NCBI RefSeq assembly: GCF_003363155.1
Contig: NZ_QRBE01000022.1
Location: forward strand, 1-35,932
Length of the DNA stretch: 35,932 nucleotides
Direction: 5' to 3'
DNA from: Dyella monticola
GTDB lineage: Bacteria; Pseudomonadota; Gammaproteobacteria; Xanthomonadales; Rhodanobacteraceae
Both the position numbers and the translations under genes were made by a program. Below the pieces are notes generated by a model. It was not told where the DNA came from and did no database searches. It saw only the letters and a list, made by a program, of their open reading frames with translations. Positions 25,171 to 33,607 of this stretch are shown here, piece after piece; position 1 is the first letter of the stretch; each line of letters begins with the position of its first letter.

Positions 25171-25549
25171 ATGCGTAGGTCGCAATCCCATTCCCGAACG
25201 ACCAGTTCTCCTTGGCCGTTTCCAGCAGATTAATGAGAACGTCCTCCGGTCTTACGCCCGGATCAGCCGCAAGCTTCTCCGCTATCGAACGATAAAAAGC
25301 CTGCTTTTGCGCCACCGTACGCGTGTTGTTGCAGGCAATCTGCACGATCACCAGATCATCGCTGCGCGCGATATCCAGATAGTTGGGGTCGTAATCGAAC
25401 GTGTGCGCATCATGCTCGCTGACAAGGATGAAGCGATCGTTCTCCGGCACGTTGAAGGTCTCGCGCATGGCCGCGTAAATGCCATTGCAAAGCGCTTTGA
25501 TATAAGTCGGCGATTTGCCGCGACGCAGATCAATACGAACGAGAGGCAT
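25169..25549 (-). CDS. Tautomerase family protein (4-oxalocrotonate tautomerase-like)
   Basis: A 126-residue member of the tautomerase superfamily. The mature N-terminus would be Pro2 of MPLVRIDLRRG, the catalytic proline of the fold. Then come two beta-alpha-beta units: SPTYIKALCNGIYAAMRETF, and QACNN/TRTVAQKQAFYRSIAE in the second half (VIVQIACNN, then RSIAEKLAADPGVRPEDVLI). The length fits the longer single-chain (Tautomerase_2-like) group. It starts 18 bp after the DUF4865 gene and is probably in one transcript with it, opposite the LysR regulator. Such trios of tautomerase, DUF4865 and LysR genes are widespread; the substrate is unknown. Confidence 0.88.
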   Translation of the reverse strand: MPLVRIDLRRGKSPTYIKALCNGIYAAMRETFNVPENDRFILVSEHDAHTFDYDPNYLDIARSDDLVIVQIACNNTRTVAQKQAFYRSIAEKLAADPGVRPEDVLINLLETAKENWSFGNGIATYA

Positions 25550-25567
25550 GGTGAGTTCTCCTGAGCA

Positions 25568-26134
25568 TCAGTGTTTGGTTGAAGGTTGCGAGACGTGCCC
25601 GACCTGGTACAGATTCACGCCTTCACCGACTTTGACGATATCTCGCCATAGGCGAAAACGTATGGCCGTCCAATCGGCCGGATCGAACGCGCTGATGGCC
25701 GCGAGCGCGCCGTGATCAAGATCGGCCTGAAGCTGTGCGTGTTCTGCCTCGCGAAGGTCGGCGATGGTTGCATGCGCCGGAATGGGTACGGATTCATGCG
25801 TCGCATACGTGGCGATGGAAAGGTCCGCCGCCGTCTGCGCTTGCCATGCCAACCACGTGCGCACCGCCGGACGACCGAAGGATTCGATTACGGCGCCGAA
25901 GCCTGCGCCGCCTAGAAATGCATTCATGCCTTCGCTGTTATGCCATAGATAGAACGGCGCGTAGGCATTTTCACGACCTGCCGCGTAGGGCTCGTGGCGA
26001 TCCGCGTAGAGGTAGGCCTTGAAAGCCAGGTGGGGGAAATCATCGGTGAGATGCCCGCGCTCGGCGATGCGCGTGCGAATGATCCTCATGTCGTAGTCGG
26101 CGGGCAGGACGATCCGGTATTGCATGGTGAGCAT
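25568..26134 (-). CDS. DUF4865 family protein
   Basis: A 188-residue protein that matches the usual DUF4865 beginning: MLTMQYRIVLPADYDMRIIR, then RGHLTDDFPHLAFKAYLY and NAYAPFYLWHNSEGMNAFLG, ending with EGVNLYQVGHVSQPSTKH. The ATG at 26134 follows GAGGA; the frame open upstream to 26215 has no family similarity. The domain is thought to resemble ferredoxin-like monooxygenase folds, but its reaction is not known to me. It is the first gene of a two-gene operon with the tautomerase and starts 119 bp from the divergent LysR gene, which presumably controls it. Confidence 0.9.
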   Translation of the reverse strand: MLTMQYRIVLPADYDMRIIRTRIAERGHLTDDFPHLAFKAYLYADRHEPYAAGRENAYAPFYLWHNSEGMNAFLGGAGFGAVIESFGRPAVRTWLAWQAQTAADLSIATYATHESVPIPAHATIADLREAEHAQLQADLDHGALAAISAFDPADWTAIRFRLWRDIVKVGEGVNLYQVGHVSQPSTKH

Positions 26135-26184
26135 GACGCTTCCTCGGCATGGCTTGACGAGACCAGCGTAGCGGGTCACTATTA

Positions 26185-26230
26185 TTCTGAAAACCGGGAA
26201 ATTTAGTATTAACAATCCCGAAAATCAGGA
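26185..26230. promoter_or_regulatory. Imperfect inverted repeat, candidate LysR operator
   Basis: In the 119-bp divergent spacer, TTCTGAAAACCGGG (26185-26198) faces CCCGAAAATCAGGA (26217-26230). The outer and inner blocks (TCTGA/TCAGGA, CGGG/CCCG) pair, the middle less well. The AT-rich centre between them is where LysR-type sites often lie. Confidence 0.45.
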
Positions 26231-26253
26231 TGTTCTCATAGCAGGACCGTCTC

Positions 26254-27117
26254 ATGAGCCGGGTAACGTTCGACCTCGATGTCATGCGCAGCTTCGTCGC
26301 CGGCATCGAGCTGGGCAGCTTCGCGAAGGCCGCCGATCGGCTTGGCCGTTCTACCTCCGCGGTCAGTGCCCAACTGAAGAAGCTGGAAGACCAGGCCGGC
26401 ACCGTGCTCTTGCGCAAGGCCGGACGCGGCATGGTCCTCACCGAGGCAGGCGAGGTCATGCTTGGTTATGCGCGCCGCTTGTTGGAGTTGAACGACGAAG
26501 CGGCCAGCGCCGTGCATGGCGTACAGCTGCAAGGACACGTGCGGCTCGGCTTGCAGGAGGATTTCGGCGAAAGCCTGCTGCCGGAAGTGCTCGGGCGTTT
26601 CAAGCGTGCGCATCCGAAATTGCGCGTGGAAGTGCACATCGCGCGCAACCCGACGTTGCTGCAGGCGCTGGATGCAGGACGTCTCGATCTCGCCCTGGCG
26701 TGGGAAACGACGCCGCCAACGTCGCGCATGCAGCATGTACTGAATGTGCCCATGCGCTGGATCGGCGCCGGGGACATGCCTGATGAGGCAAGCGAACCGC
26801 TACCCTTGGTGGTGCTGGAAGCGCCGTGCCTGATGCGCACTGCGGCCATCGACGCGCTTGATCGTGCCGGTCGCGCGTGGCGCATTGCCTTCACCAGCGC
26901 CAGTCTGGCCGGAACGTGGGCCGCGGTGAAGGCTGGCCTGGGCATCAGCGTGCGCACGCCGCTGGGTCTTCCAGCCGATTTGCAGACCATGGATGCAGCC
27001 ACCGCGCACTTGCCTGTCTTGCCCACCTTGGGACTGGCGCTTTATCGCAGCGAAGACGAACCGACGCCGGCCGTGGCGCGCCTGGCCGAACTGATCCTTC
27101 AGCGCCTGGAACCGTGA
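26254..27117 (+). CDS. LysR-family transcriptional regulator
   Basis: A 287-residue regulator. The N-terminal helix-turn-helix is at about residues 20-50: GSFAKAADRLGRSTSAVSAQ, then LKKLEDQAGTVLLRKAGRGM and LTEAGEVMLGYARRLLELN. The effector-binding part is short (residues about 90-285), with VRLGLQEDFGESLLPEVLGRF and LDLALAWETTP. It diverges from the DUF4865-tautomerase operon, which is the arrangement typical of an autoregulated local regulator and its target. The C-terminus ends LILQRLEP, and the stop is 9 bp from the stop of the convergent glutaminyl cyclase gene. The inducer is unknown. Confidence 0.92.
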   Translation: MSRVTFDLDVMRSFVAGIELGSFAKAADRLGRSTSAVSAQLKKLEDQAGTVLLRKAGRGMVLTEAGEVMLGYARRLLELNDEAASAVHGVQLQGHVRLGLQEDFGESLLPEVLGRFKRAHPKLRVEVHIARNPTLLQALDAGRLDLALAWETTPPTSRMQHVLNVPMRWIGAGDMPDEASEPLPLVVLEAPCLMRTAAIDALDRAGRAWRIAFTSASLAGTWAAVKAGLGISVRTPLGLPADLQTMDAATAHLPVLPTLGLALYRSEDEPTPAVARLAELILQRLEP

Positions 27118-27126
27118 ACGCTGCGG

Positions 27127-27924
27127 TCAGTTGTCCGACTGCGGTGTAAGCGTGATCTCATAGATCAGCGGCCAGCGCTTGCCGGTCACGAACAGGCGAT
27201 CGTGCTTGGCGTCATAGGCGATGCCGTTGAGCACGTCATTGCTCGGATCGCTCAATGTCTGCGGATCGGGGCCCAGGCCGGTGAGGTTGATCACCCCCAC
27301 GACCTTGCCGCTGGCCGGATCGATCTGAACGATGTTGTGGGTCAGCCACACATTGGCGTAGATCTTCCCCTTCACCCACTCCAGTTCATTGAGATTGACG
27401 ACCGGCCGGCCCAGCGCCGTGACATCGATCTTGCCAACCTGCTTGAGCGTCTCCGGATCGAGCACGCGCAACGTGGGCGTGCCGTCGCTCATGTAGATGT
27501 GCTTGCCGTCCTCGGTCAGCGCCCAGCCTTCGCCGGGATACGTGAACTGGCCGACGCGCTTGAAGCTATGCAGGTCGTAGATATAGCCGCGCTGCGATTG
27601 CCAGGTGAGCTCGATCAGCCGGTTCTTCCAGGCGACGATGCCTTCACCGTAATCGGGCGGCGGCAGATCCACTTTTTGCAGCACCTTGCCGGTGGCGAGG
27701 TCCACTTTGCGAATGGTGGAGCCGCCTTCTGTGCCGGTGCTCTCATAGAGATACCCGTTGAGGTAGAACAGGCCTTCCGTGTAGGCGCTGGTGTCGTGCG
27801 GATAGGTGCGCACCACCTTGTAGCCGTAGATGGGTATGGCCGACTGGGCGAACGCAGCCGACGCCAGGCACAGGGAAAGCAGGATCAGCAGGCGGAACAG
27901 GGGCTTTTTCATGCGCCGGATCAT
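27127..27924 (-). CDS. Glutaminyl-peptide cyclotransferase (bacterial/plant type)
   Basis: A 265-residue exported protein. After MKKPLFRLLILLSLCLASAAFA (a signal peptide cut after A-F-A) comes the five-bladed propeller of the glutamine cyclotransferase family: YKVVRTYPHDTSAYTEGLFY, LYESTGTEGGSTIRKVDL, IVAWKNRLIELTWQSQRGYI, GEGWALTEDGKHIYMSDGT and VVNLNELEWVKGKIYANVWL. It would convert N-terminal glutamine of secreted peptides to pyroglutamate. The start is ambiguous between 27924 and the in-frame ATG 27912 (MKKPLF); neither has a strong ribosome binding site. It converges on lysR and diverges from the GT9 gene. Confidence 0.9.
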   Translation of the reverse strand: MIRRMKKPLFRLLILLSLCLASAAFAQSAIPIYGYKVVRTYPHDTSAYTEGLFYLNGYLYESTGTEGGSTIRKVDLATGKVLQKVDLPPPDYGEGIVAWKNRLIELTWQSQRGYIYDLHSFKRVGQFTYPGEGWALTEDGKHIYMSDGTPTLRVLDPETLKQVGKIDVTALGRPVVNLNELEWVKGKIYANVWLTHNIVQIDPASGKVVGVINLTGLGPDPQTLSDPSNDVLNGIAYDAKHDRLFVTGKRWPLIYEITLTPQSDN

Positions 27925-28080
27925 CCCATGCCGGGCATACTTTCGTCAGCCGCGTGCTTTTGCCTTTCCTCCACGGGTGGCGCGCGTCTACCTGTTAACC
28001 CACCTGGCAGCAAGAATCAGGCCCACCCGAAAGCAAGAAAATACGGTAAGTCTGCCGTAAGTGCTCACACGCATGCTTTC

Positions 28081-29202
28081 ATGATCCGCTCGCACAAAGG
28101 ACCCATTGCGTTGCGTATGTCGACTTCTACACGCCCGCTTGTTATCCGGTTCGGCCGCGTTGGCGATACGCTGTTGTTGCAGCCGCTGCTGCGGCGCCTG
28201 CACGCGCGTTACGGTGAGCCCTGCACATTGTTGGCGGCGGGTCGATATGCCATCGACCTGTATCACGATCAGCCGGATGTCGCCGATGTCATGGCATTGC
28301 GCGCCCATCACCGGCCGCTGCTGCTGAGTCCGGAGCAATGGCGCGTTGTGTGCGTGTTGCGCCGCATGCGCGATGTGCCCGTCTACGTCTGCGAACCACA
28401 AGCGCGCGCGCTCGAGCGCATCCGATTGCTGCTGCGCCTGGCAGGTATTCCTGACAGTCATTGCGTCTTTCTCGATGACGTGCCGCCGGGCGAGGACGGT
28501 CACTGGATCGAATACTTGCTGCGACTGGCCGATATGACACCGCCTGCCTTCCGCGACCGCTTTGCGCAGGTCACGCAAACGACCAGTGCGGTGCCTACCT
28601 TCCATGTCGGCGTAGCCGATCGCGCGGCGTGCAGCCAGTGGCTTGTCGAGCGCGGGCTTGCGGGTCATCCGCTGGTGCTGCTGCAGCCGGCGAACAAGCG
28701 AACGATCCGACGAGGCGGTGTCCGCGAAGCAAGCGACGACGATAAATCGTGGCCGACGGAAAACTGGGTGCGCGTCATCCTCGCCATTCGCGCGCAGATG
28801 CCGCAGGCGCGCGTGCTGTTGTGTGGATCGCCCGCGGAACACCGCTACCTGGAAACCATCCGCACCACGGTGGCTCGCCCGGGCGTGGACGTGATCGCGA
28901 AGGAATTGCCCCTGCCGCGTTTAAAAGCGCTGCTGGCGGTCGCGCACAGCATGATTTCCGTCGATACCGGCCCCGCACACATCGCTGCGGCCATGGGCTG
29001 TCCGTTGGTGGTGATGTTCGGCGCGGTATCCCCCAAGCATTGGCGGCCTCGCGCACACCACGCCGATGCCGTGCGTGTGCTGGGCGGTCCGCCGCTCAGC
29101 ACGCGTGTGGATGCGATCGCGCCGGAAGCGGTCATCGATGCGTGGCTGTCACTGCCATCGCGCGAGCGCGAGGCGGCGCTATGCGGGCGCGATGAGCGTT
29201 AG
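28081..29202 (+). CDS. Glycosyltransferase family 9 (heptosyltransferase-like)
   Basis: A 373-residue protein with the family's N-terminal core LVIRFGRVGDTLLLQPLLRR and the C-terminal nucleotide-sugar site MISVDTGPAHIAAAMGCPLV followed by VMFGAVSPKHWRP. These motifs mark ADP-heptose-type transferases of LPS core synthesis; the middle part (LVLLQPANKRTIRR, then KSWPTENWVRVILAI) also agrees. I place the start at ATG 28081; ATG 28117 (MSTSTRPLVIRFG) is equally likely and nearer to family length. The frame continues upstream for 290 codons, but only as a shadow over the antisense cyclotransferase. There are no LPS genes next to it, so the acceptor is not known. Confidence 0.88.
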   Translation: MIRSHKGPIALRMSTSTRPLVIRFGRVGDTLLLQPLLRRLHARYGEPCTLLAAGRYAIDLYHDQPDVADVMALRAHHRPLLLSPEQWRVVCVLRRMRDVPVYVCEPQARALERIRLLLRLAGIPDSHCVFLDDVPPGEDGHWIEYLLRLADMTPPAFRDRFAQVTQTTSAVPTFHVGVADRAACSQWLVERGLAGHPLVLLQPANKRTIRRGGVREASDDDKSWPTENWVRVILAIRAQMPQARVLLCGSPAEHRYLETIRTTVARPGVDVIAKELPLPRLKALLAVAHSMISVDTGPAHIAAAMGCPLVVMFGAVSPKHWRPRAHHADAVRVLGGPPLSTRVDAIAPEAVIDAWLSLPSREREAALCGRDER

Positions 29203-29267
29203 CTACGTACCATCCGCGCCACGCGAGCCGTCATTTCCGCTATCGCGGGAAACGTCATGATGCAAAC

Positions 29268-29293
29268 GGACGAACGCCTAAGCGCGCTCGTCC
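29268..29293. terminator. Hairpin between convergent GT9 and ankyrin genes
   Basis: GGACGA at 29268-29273 pairs with TCGTCC at 29288-29293, extended inward by CGC/GCG pairs around CTAA. It lies in the 95-bp spacer of two converging genes, 5 bp from the ankyrin stop codon. There is no T-tract. Confidence 0.35.
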
Positions 29294-29297
29294 GCCA

Positions 29298-32200
29298 TCA
29301 ATCCGGCTGCGCCGGCTGACGCAAGGTTTGCCGCACGCTGGGAATCACGCTGCCGCGCGCCGCCAGTTCGTGCGCAATGTCGATCAACCCGAGATGCCGC
29401 GCCACATCCGCCGCGGTGCGTCCGAAGGCATCGGCGGCGTTGCGGTCTGCTCCGCGCGCCAGCAGCAATCGCGCGGGAGGCAGCAGTGCGTGCATGGCGC
29501 ACGCGTGCAGCGCGGTCACGCCGCGCTGGTCGGCATGCTCGATGCGCGCGCCGGCATCGAGCAACACCGGTAGCAGTGCGCCGATGTGGGTGGCATCGCA
29601 TGGGCTGCCGGGACGCAGATGCGCGCCAAGCAATAGCAGCAGCGCGGTTTTGCCTTCTTTGTCGGCAAGGTTGGCGTCGGCATTGCGCTTGAGCAGCGCG
29701 TCGAACAGACGGCGTGCGCGCAGGCTGTCGTTCTGTTCGAAACCAAACTGCGAGGCGGCATGCAGCGCACTATGTCCGCGTGCGTCGATCGCATTGGGAT
29801 CGGCGCCGGCATCAAGCAGTTGCTCGGCAATCTCCGGATAACCTTGCACGGCGGCAATCATTAGCGCGGTCGCATCATTGGGCAGACGCTGATCCACCGC
29901 CGCACCGCGTTCGAGCAAGAGCGCTACCAAGGTGTCGCGACGTGCGGCGACCGCTGCCGCAAGGGGTGTCATGCCGTTGCTGGCGCTCGCGCCGACATCC
30001 GCGCCAGCGTCGATCAGGGTGATAGCAACATCGCGCTGACCGGCGCCGCACGCGTGCAGCAACGCGGTGGCGCCTTGCGCATCGCGCGCATCCACCGCAA
30101 AGCCGAGTTCAAGCAGGCGACGCACGGCAGTATCCGCGCCTTGGGTGGCCGCCTGAATGAGGTCGTCGGCGCGCAGAGGGCGGCGCGGGCGCTGCCAACC
30201 GTTCCAGTCGAGCCAACGCTCCAGTTGGGGGTGCTCAAGCGCGAGGCCGAGCGGTGTCTCGCCGTTGGCGTCCATCGCTTCGGCATCCGCGCCGTGCGCG
30301 ACCAGCGCGCGGACCAGCGACAGCGCGTCCACCCCATGTTCCAGGGCGGCAAACAGCGGCGTGCGCCCGCTGGCGTCACGGACATTGGGATTGCAGCCGC
30401 GCACGAGCAACGCCTGCAACACCGACAACTGCCCGTTGGCTGCGGCCAGATGCAATGGGGTACGTTCGCGCTCATCGGTGCCAAACGGATCGGCGCCGCG
30501 CTCCAAGAGTGCAAGCGGCAAAGGGGTGCCAGGGTGTTGCAGGCGAGCGAGCATCTGCGCGAACAAACCTGTACCGGCGGGCGTGGCGCCGGCGTCGAGT
30601 AAATCCTCGATGGCTTCGCTGCTTTCCGGCAGCTTTGGCAGCAGTGCGTCGAACAGGCGGCGACCCAGCGGCGGCAGCGTGGGTTGTTCGCCGTCGAGGT
30701 CATCGATGAGTTGCGGCTGCAGGCGCGCTTCGGTCTGAAGGCCATGCTCAAGCAGCCAGCGACGCGCTGGGCGCAGACCGGGTTCGGCCAGATCCAGATA
30801 CAACTGCGCCCGTTGCGCCTGCGACCAGTCGCGCACACGCGCGGAGAAACTGGACACGATCGCCCAATGGCCGAAGCGCAACGCATCCAGCAAATGGGCC
30901 GGCGTATCGGCGCCTTCGGAAATGGCGGCGACATCGAGGCTGGCCGGCAGCGGTGTTTCTGGATCGAGCAGTGCGACCAGATCCCAGCGCCCGCTGGCGG
31001 CGGCGTGATCGAGCGGGCTGCGGCCGTCACCGCCGGGTGCCTTCGGATCGGCGCCGAGCGCAAGCAGTGCGCGTACGGTTTCCACTTGTGCGCGAGGCGA
31101 CTGGCAGGCGAGCGTCAATGCATCGCGCCCGTGCTTGTCGCGTGCGCTGGCATCGGCCTGTGCGTCGGCAAGCAGCGCCACCACGTCCACCGCGCCGGCG
31201 CGCGCGGCTTCCATCAACGCGGTATTGCCGTGGTGATCGGCGAGGTTCACGTCGGCACCCGCGGCGCAAAGTGTGCGGGCGATCTGCGTGTGCCCTTCAG
31301 CCGCCGCGGTCATGAGCGCGCTGCGCTGACGTGCATCGGGCGCATTTACTGCGGCGCGATGTTTGAGCAGCAGCTTCACGCCGGCGAGGTCGTCATCGGC
31401 GATGCCTGAGGCGGCGACCAGCGCCGGTTCGCCATGAGCCGGCAGCGTTTTGGCGCCACGCTCCAACAGGAACTGCGCCAGCGGCCAGTTGCCGGCGCGG
31501 CAGGCGATGGACAGCGCACTGGCACCGGCGTGATTGAGTGCATCGATCGCGCCGCCGGCATCCAGCAACATCGCTGCGATGGTGGGCTCCGCGCTGAGCA
31601 CGGCACCGTGCAGCGGGGTGTTGCCCTCGGCATCGGTGGCGAGCGGATCGGCGCCATTGGTCAGCAGCGTCATCGCCGCCTCCGGGCGCCCGTGCCAGCT
31701 GTCGCGCGTGGCGGCGAGCAGTGGCGTGATGCCGCCGCTGGCGCGATTGACGTCGGCGCCCTTGGCAATCAGTGCGCGCAGCAGACGGGTGTCCGGCAGT
31801 AACGCCGCCAACGTCAGCACGGGACGCTGATCACGATCGGCGGGAGCTGCCTGCGTGTTTGGATCGGCACCCGCTTCCACCAGTGCAAGTGCGCGCGCAA
31901 TGTCACCGCTGCGCGCGGCGGCGAGCAGCGCTTGCGCCTGTTCGGGGGTGCCGGCGGTGCGCTCCTGTGCACTTAGGGATGGCGGTGGGCTGGGTGCGGC
32001 TTGGGCGTCGTCCTCGCGGGCGGTTTCTTGGCGGCGCGGGCGACGGCTTTCGCACAACATCACGCGCAGTGTGCGGTTGGCGATGATCAGACAACCCAGC
32101 GGCATCAGCAGCACGGCATAGAGCACCAGCGCGGCGGTGCGCATCTCCGGCGGCAGCACGCCGTACAGGCCACTGAGTGCAATCGCCGCGAATGAGAGAG

Positions 32201-32762
32201 CCAGCAGCGACAGCGCGCTGGGCAGGAAATGGGTGAAAAAATGCTCTTCGCGCGCAAGATGCCGGCCGAAGGCCACGCTACGCGCCGTGGCAGTGAACAG
32301 CCACGAGCCCTCGCCCTGGCCATGCGCGGGGTAGGCGTCATCCCATACATACACCAGCGCAAAGGCTGGCCACAGGCGCCACAACACCATCAGTGCCACC
32401 ACCAGCGCCGCGGCCAGCAGCAGGCTGGCGCCCAGCGTGGGATGCTGCGTGAGATGCAGCATCGGCCACGCGATCAGCAGGAACACCAGCGCCACATAGC
32501 CGGTGAACATCGTCAGATGCGCCGCGCCGCGCCGGATCACCGTGCGGAAAAAATCGGCCTCCGGATCGAAGCCGATGGCATGGCACACGGCGGCCATGGT
32601 CAGGGTATTGGCCAGCAGCAGCGGAATCAGCACGAGTGGATGTACGTGCAGGCCGGCAATCGCGGCCATGACGAGCCCGGGAACGAACCAGGTGAGCGAA
32701 ATAAGCGCAGAAGAGACGTGTCGCGATTTGGCTGGTGGCATATCGGGGATGCTCTTATCCAT
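29298..32762 (-). CDS. Large membrane-anchored ankyrin repeat protein
   Basis: A 1154-residue protein. The first 240 residues hold about six hydrophobic segments, including SLTWFVPGLVMAAIAGL, TMFTGYVALVFLLIAWPML, LLLAAALVVALMVLW, LLALSFAAIALSGLYGVL and AALVLYAVLLMPLGCLIIA. A charged proline/serine linker follows (about 245-275). The remaining roughly 870 residues are ankyrin repeats of about 33 residues each, by hallmarks such as ALVEAGADPNTQ, NTPLHGAVLSAEPTIAAMLL, DHHGNTALMEAARAGAVDVV and ERTPLHLAAANGQLSVLQAL. About residues 610-720 the pattern breaks down, with ARVRDWSQAQRAQLYLDLAE. The repeats face the cytoplasm if the helix count is even. It is probably a scaffold for protein contacts; no enzymatic motif is visible. 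It is not adjacent to a partner gene. Confidence 0.9.
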   Translation of the reverse strand: MDKSIPDMPPAKSRHVSSALISLTWFVPGLVMAAIAGLHVHPLVLIPLLLANTLTMAAVCHAIGFDPEADFFRTVIRRGAAHLTMFTGYVALVFLLIAWPMLHLTQHPTLGASLLLAAALVVALMVLWRLWPAFALVYVWDDAYPAHGQGEGSWLFTATARSVAFGRHLAREEHFFTHFLPSALSLLALSFAAIALSGLYGVLPPEMRTAALVLYAVLLMPLGCLIIANRTLRVMLCESRRPRRQETAREDDAQAAPSPPPSLSAQERTAGTPEQAQALLAAARSGDIARALALVEAGADPNTQAAPADRDQRPVLTLAALLPDTRLLRALIAKGADVNRASGGITPLLAATRDSWHGRPEAAMTLLTNGADPLATDAEGNTPLHGAVLSAEPTIAAMLLDAGGAIDALNHAGASALSIACRAGNWPLAQFLLERGAKTLPAHGEPALVAASGIADDDLAGVKLLLKHRAAVNAPDARQRSALMTAAAEGHTQIARTLCAAGADVNLADHHGNTALMEAARAGAVDVVALLADAQADASARDKHGRDALTLACQSPRAQVETVRALLALGADPKAPGGDGRSPLDHAAASGRWDLVALLDPETPLPASLDVAAISEGADTPAHLLDALRFGHWAIVSSFSARVRDWSQAQRAQLYLDLAEPGLRPARRWLLEHGLQTEARLQPQLIDDLDGEQPTLPPLGRRLFDALLPKLPESSEAIEDLLDAGATPAGTGLFAQMLARLQHPGTPLPLALLERGADPFGTDERERTPLHLAAANGQLSVLQALLVRGCNPNVRDASGRTPLFAALEHGVDALSLVRALVAHGADAEAMDANGETPLGLALEHPQLERWLDWNGWQRPRRPLRADDLIQAATQGADTAVRRLLELGFAVDARDAQGATALLHACGAGQRDVAITLIDAGADVGASASNGMTPLAAAVAARRDTLVALLLERGAAVDQRLPNDATALMIAAVQGYPEIAEQLLDAGADPNAIDARGHSALHAASQFGFEQNDSLRARRLFDALLKRNADANLADKEGKTALLLLLGAHLRPGSPCDATHIGALLPVLLDAGARIEHADQRGVTALHACAMHALLPPARLLLARGADRNAADAFGRTAADVARHLGLIDIAHELAARGSVIPSVRQTLRQPAQPD

Positions 32763-32780
32763 TCTGTATGACGTCGTGCG

Positions 32781-32796
32781 GGCGACTTAAGTCGCC
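32781..32796. promoter_or_regulatory. 16-bp perfect palindrome upstream of the ankyrin gene
   Basis: GGCGACTTAAGTCGCC is self-complementary and lies 19 bp upstream of the ankyrin ATG (32762), in the leader or core promoter. It could be an operator or an RNA hairpin that affects translation. Confidence 0.45.
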
Positions 32797-32973
32797 CCAA
32801 CGTTTTGATTTTAGGTAACCGGATGATGTCCAGCAGGCTTGCGCGTGGCATTGCAACGCAAACCTTCCGGTCACCATGCCGTCGGCGCGAACTCACTCCA
32901 TGCGCACCAGTATAGGAACCAACCGCAGGTGAGACGGTAATCGATTGTTAACAACCGTTACGCTGAGTCCGAA

Positions 32974-33267
32974 TCATTCGTCCTTGCGCGTGGGCGTGTT
33001 GGACACGTCCGGTGGAGCCGGAGGCGTGGCGAGCGTTTGTTGCGGCGGTAACTGCAGATGCCAGCCTTGTGTGCGCACGTGCTCCATCACCACCTCGACA
33101 TCTTCCTGCGGCAGACGGCGGTCCGCATGCAGTTCCACTTCGAGCACGAAGCGCAATTGGCCCAACATCAACTCCAGCGAAGGCGGGAGTATCTCCAGGT
33201 TGTCCTTGCGCGCCAGCCACACATAAGTGTCGGCCTTGCGCTGGCTGGCGTAGACGAAGCAGTGCAT
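32974..33267 (-). CDS. YcgL domain protein
   Basis: A 97-residue protein that agrees with the YcgL family of gammaproteobacteria: it starts MHCFVYASQRKADTYVWLAR, then has NLEILPPSLELMLGQLRFVL and ELHADRRLPQEDVEVVMEHV, followed by QGWHLQLPPQ. The fold is a small alpha/beta domain; the function is unknown. The C-terminal tail (TLATPPAPPDVSNTPTRKDE) is proline-rich and probably disordered. The start at ATG 33267 has no clear ribosome binding site. It lies upstream of the ankyrin gene on the same strand, but the 211-bp spacer with its palindrome suggests separate promoters. Confidence 0.9.
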   Translation of the reverse strand: MHCFVYASQRKADTYVWLARKDNLEILPPSLELMLGQLRFVLEVELHADRRLPQEDVEVVMEHVRTQGWHLQLPPQQTLATPPAPPDVSNTPTRKDE

Positions 33268-33607
33268 GGCGAGCGGGGAAAGTCGTTGGGGGTCCGCAGG
33301 TTAGCAGCCTATGCCGCCAGCGTGGTCATCGAAATGCATAGGCCTTCTGAACGGCCTGCATGCGGCCAACGCGCGCAGCTCGGCCGGATGCCGGCGCCCC
33401 CGGCAGCGGGCGGGCGCGGCATGCTGCAACTGCACTTGCATGCCTTTGTCCGAGCCGGCAAAGTGCCGGCCTGGGGTATCAAACGCGCGTATGAATTTTT
33501 TTGGGTTCGCCGGACCCCGCTATGTCCCGAGCCGTGAGGCCGAGCCTTGCGGTAGATCCCGGCCCGCGTGGCCGGACTCGTCACCAAAAGAAAAGCAGGA
33601 GCATGCG
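33268..33607. other. Gene-free spacer between ycgL and the porin gene
   Basis: This 340-bp stretch is a divergent intergenic region. The open frames in it are extensions of the porin frame and do not look coding (cysteine- and arginine-rich). It has short hairpins such as CCGGCAAAGTGCCGG (about 33459-33473) and a TATGAAT element followed by seven Ts near 33489-33502, which could belong to the porin promoter. I see no RNA gene and no repeat of note. Confidence 0.5.

Noticed and set aside
27202-28080. Long N-terminal extension that would fuse 293 residues to the GT9 transferase
   Set aside because: It runs antisense through the glutaminyl cyclase gene, and GT9 proteins begin just before the VIRFGRVGD core.
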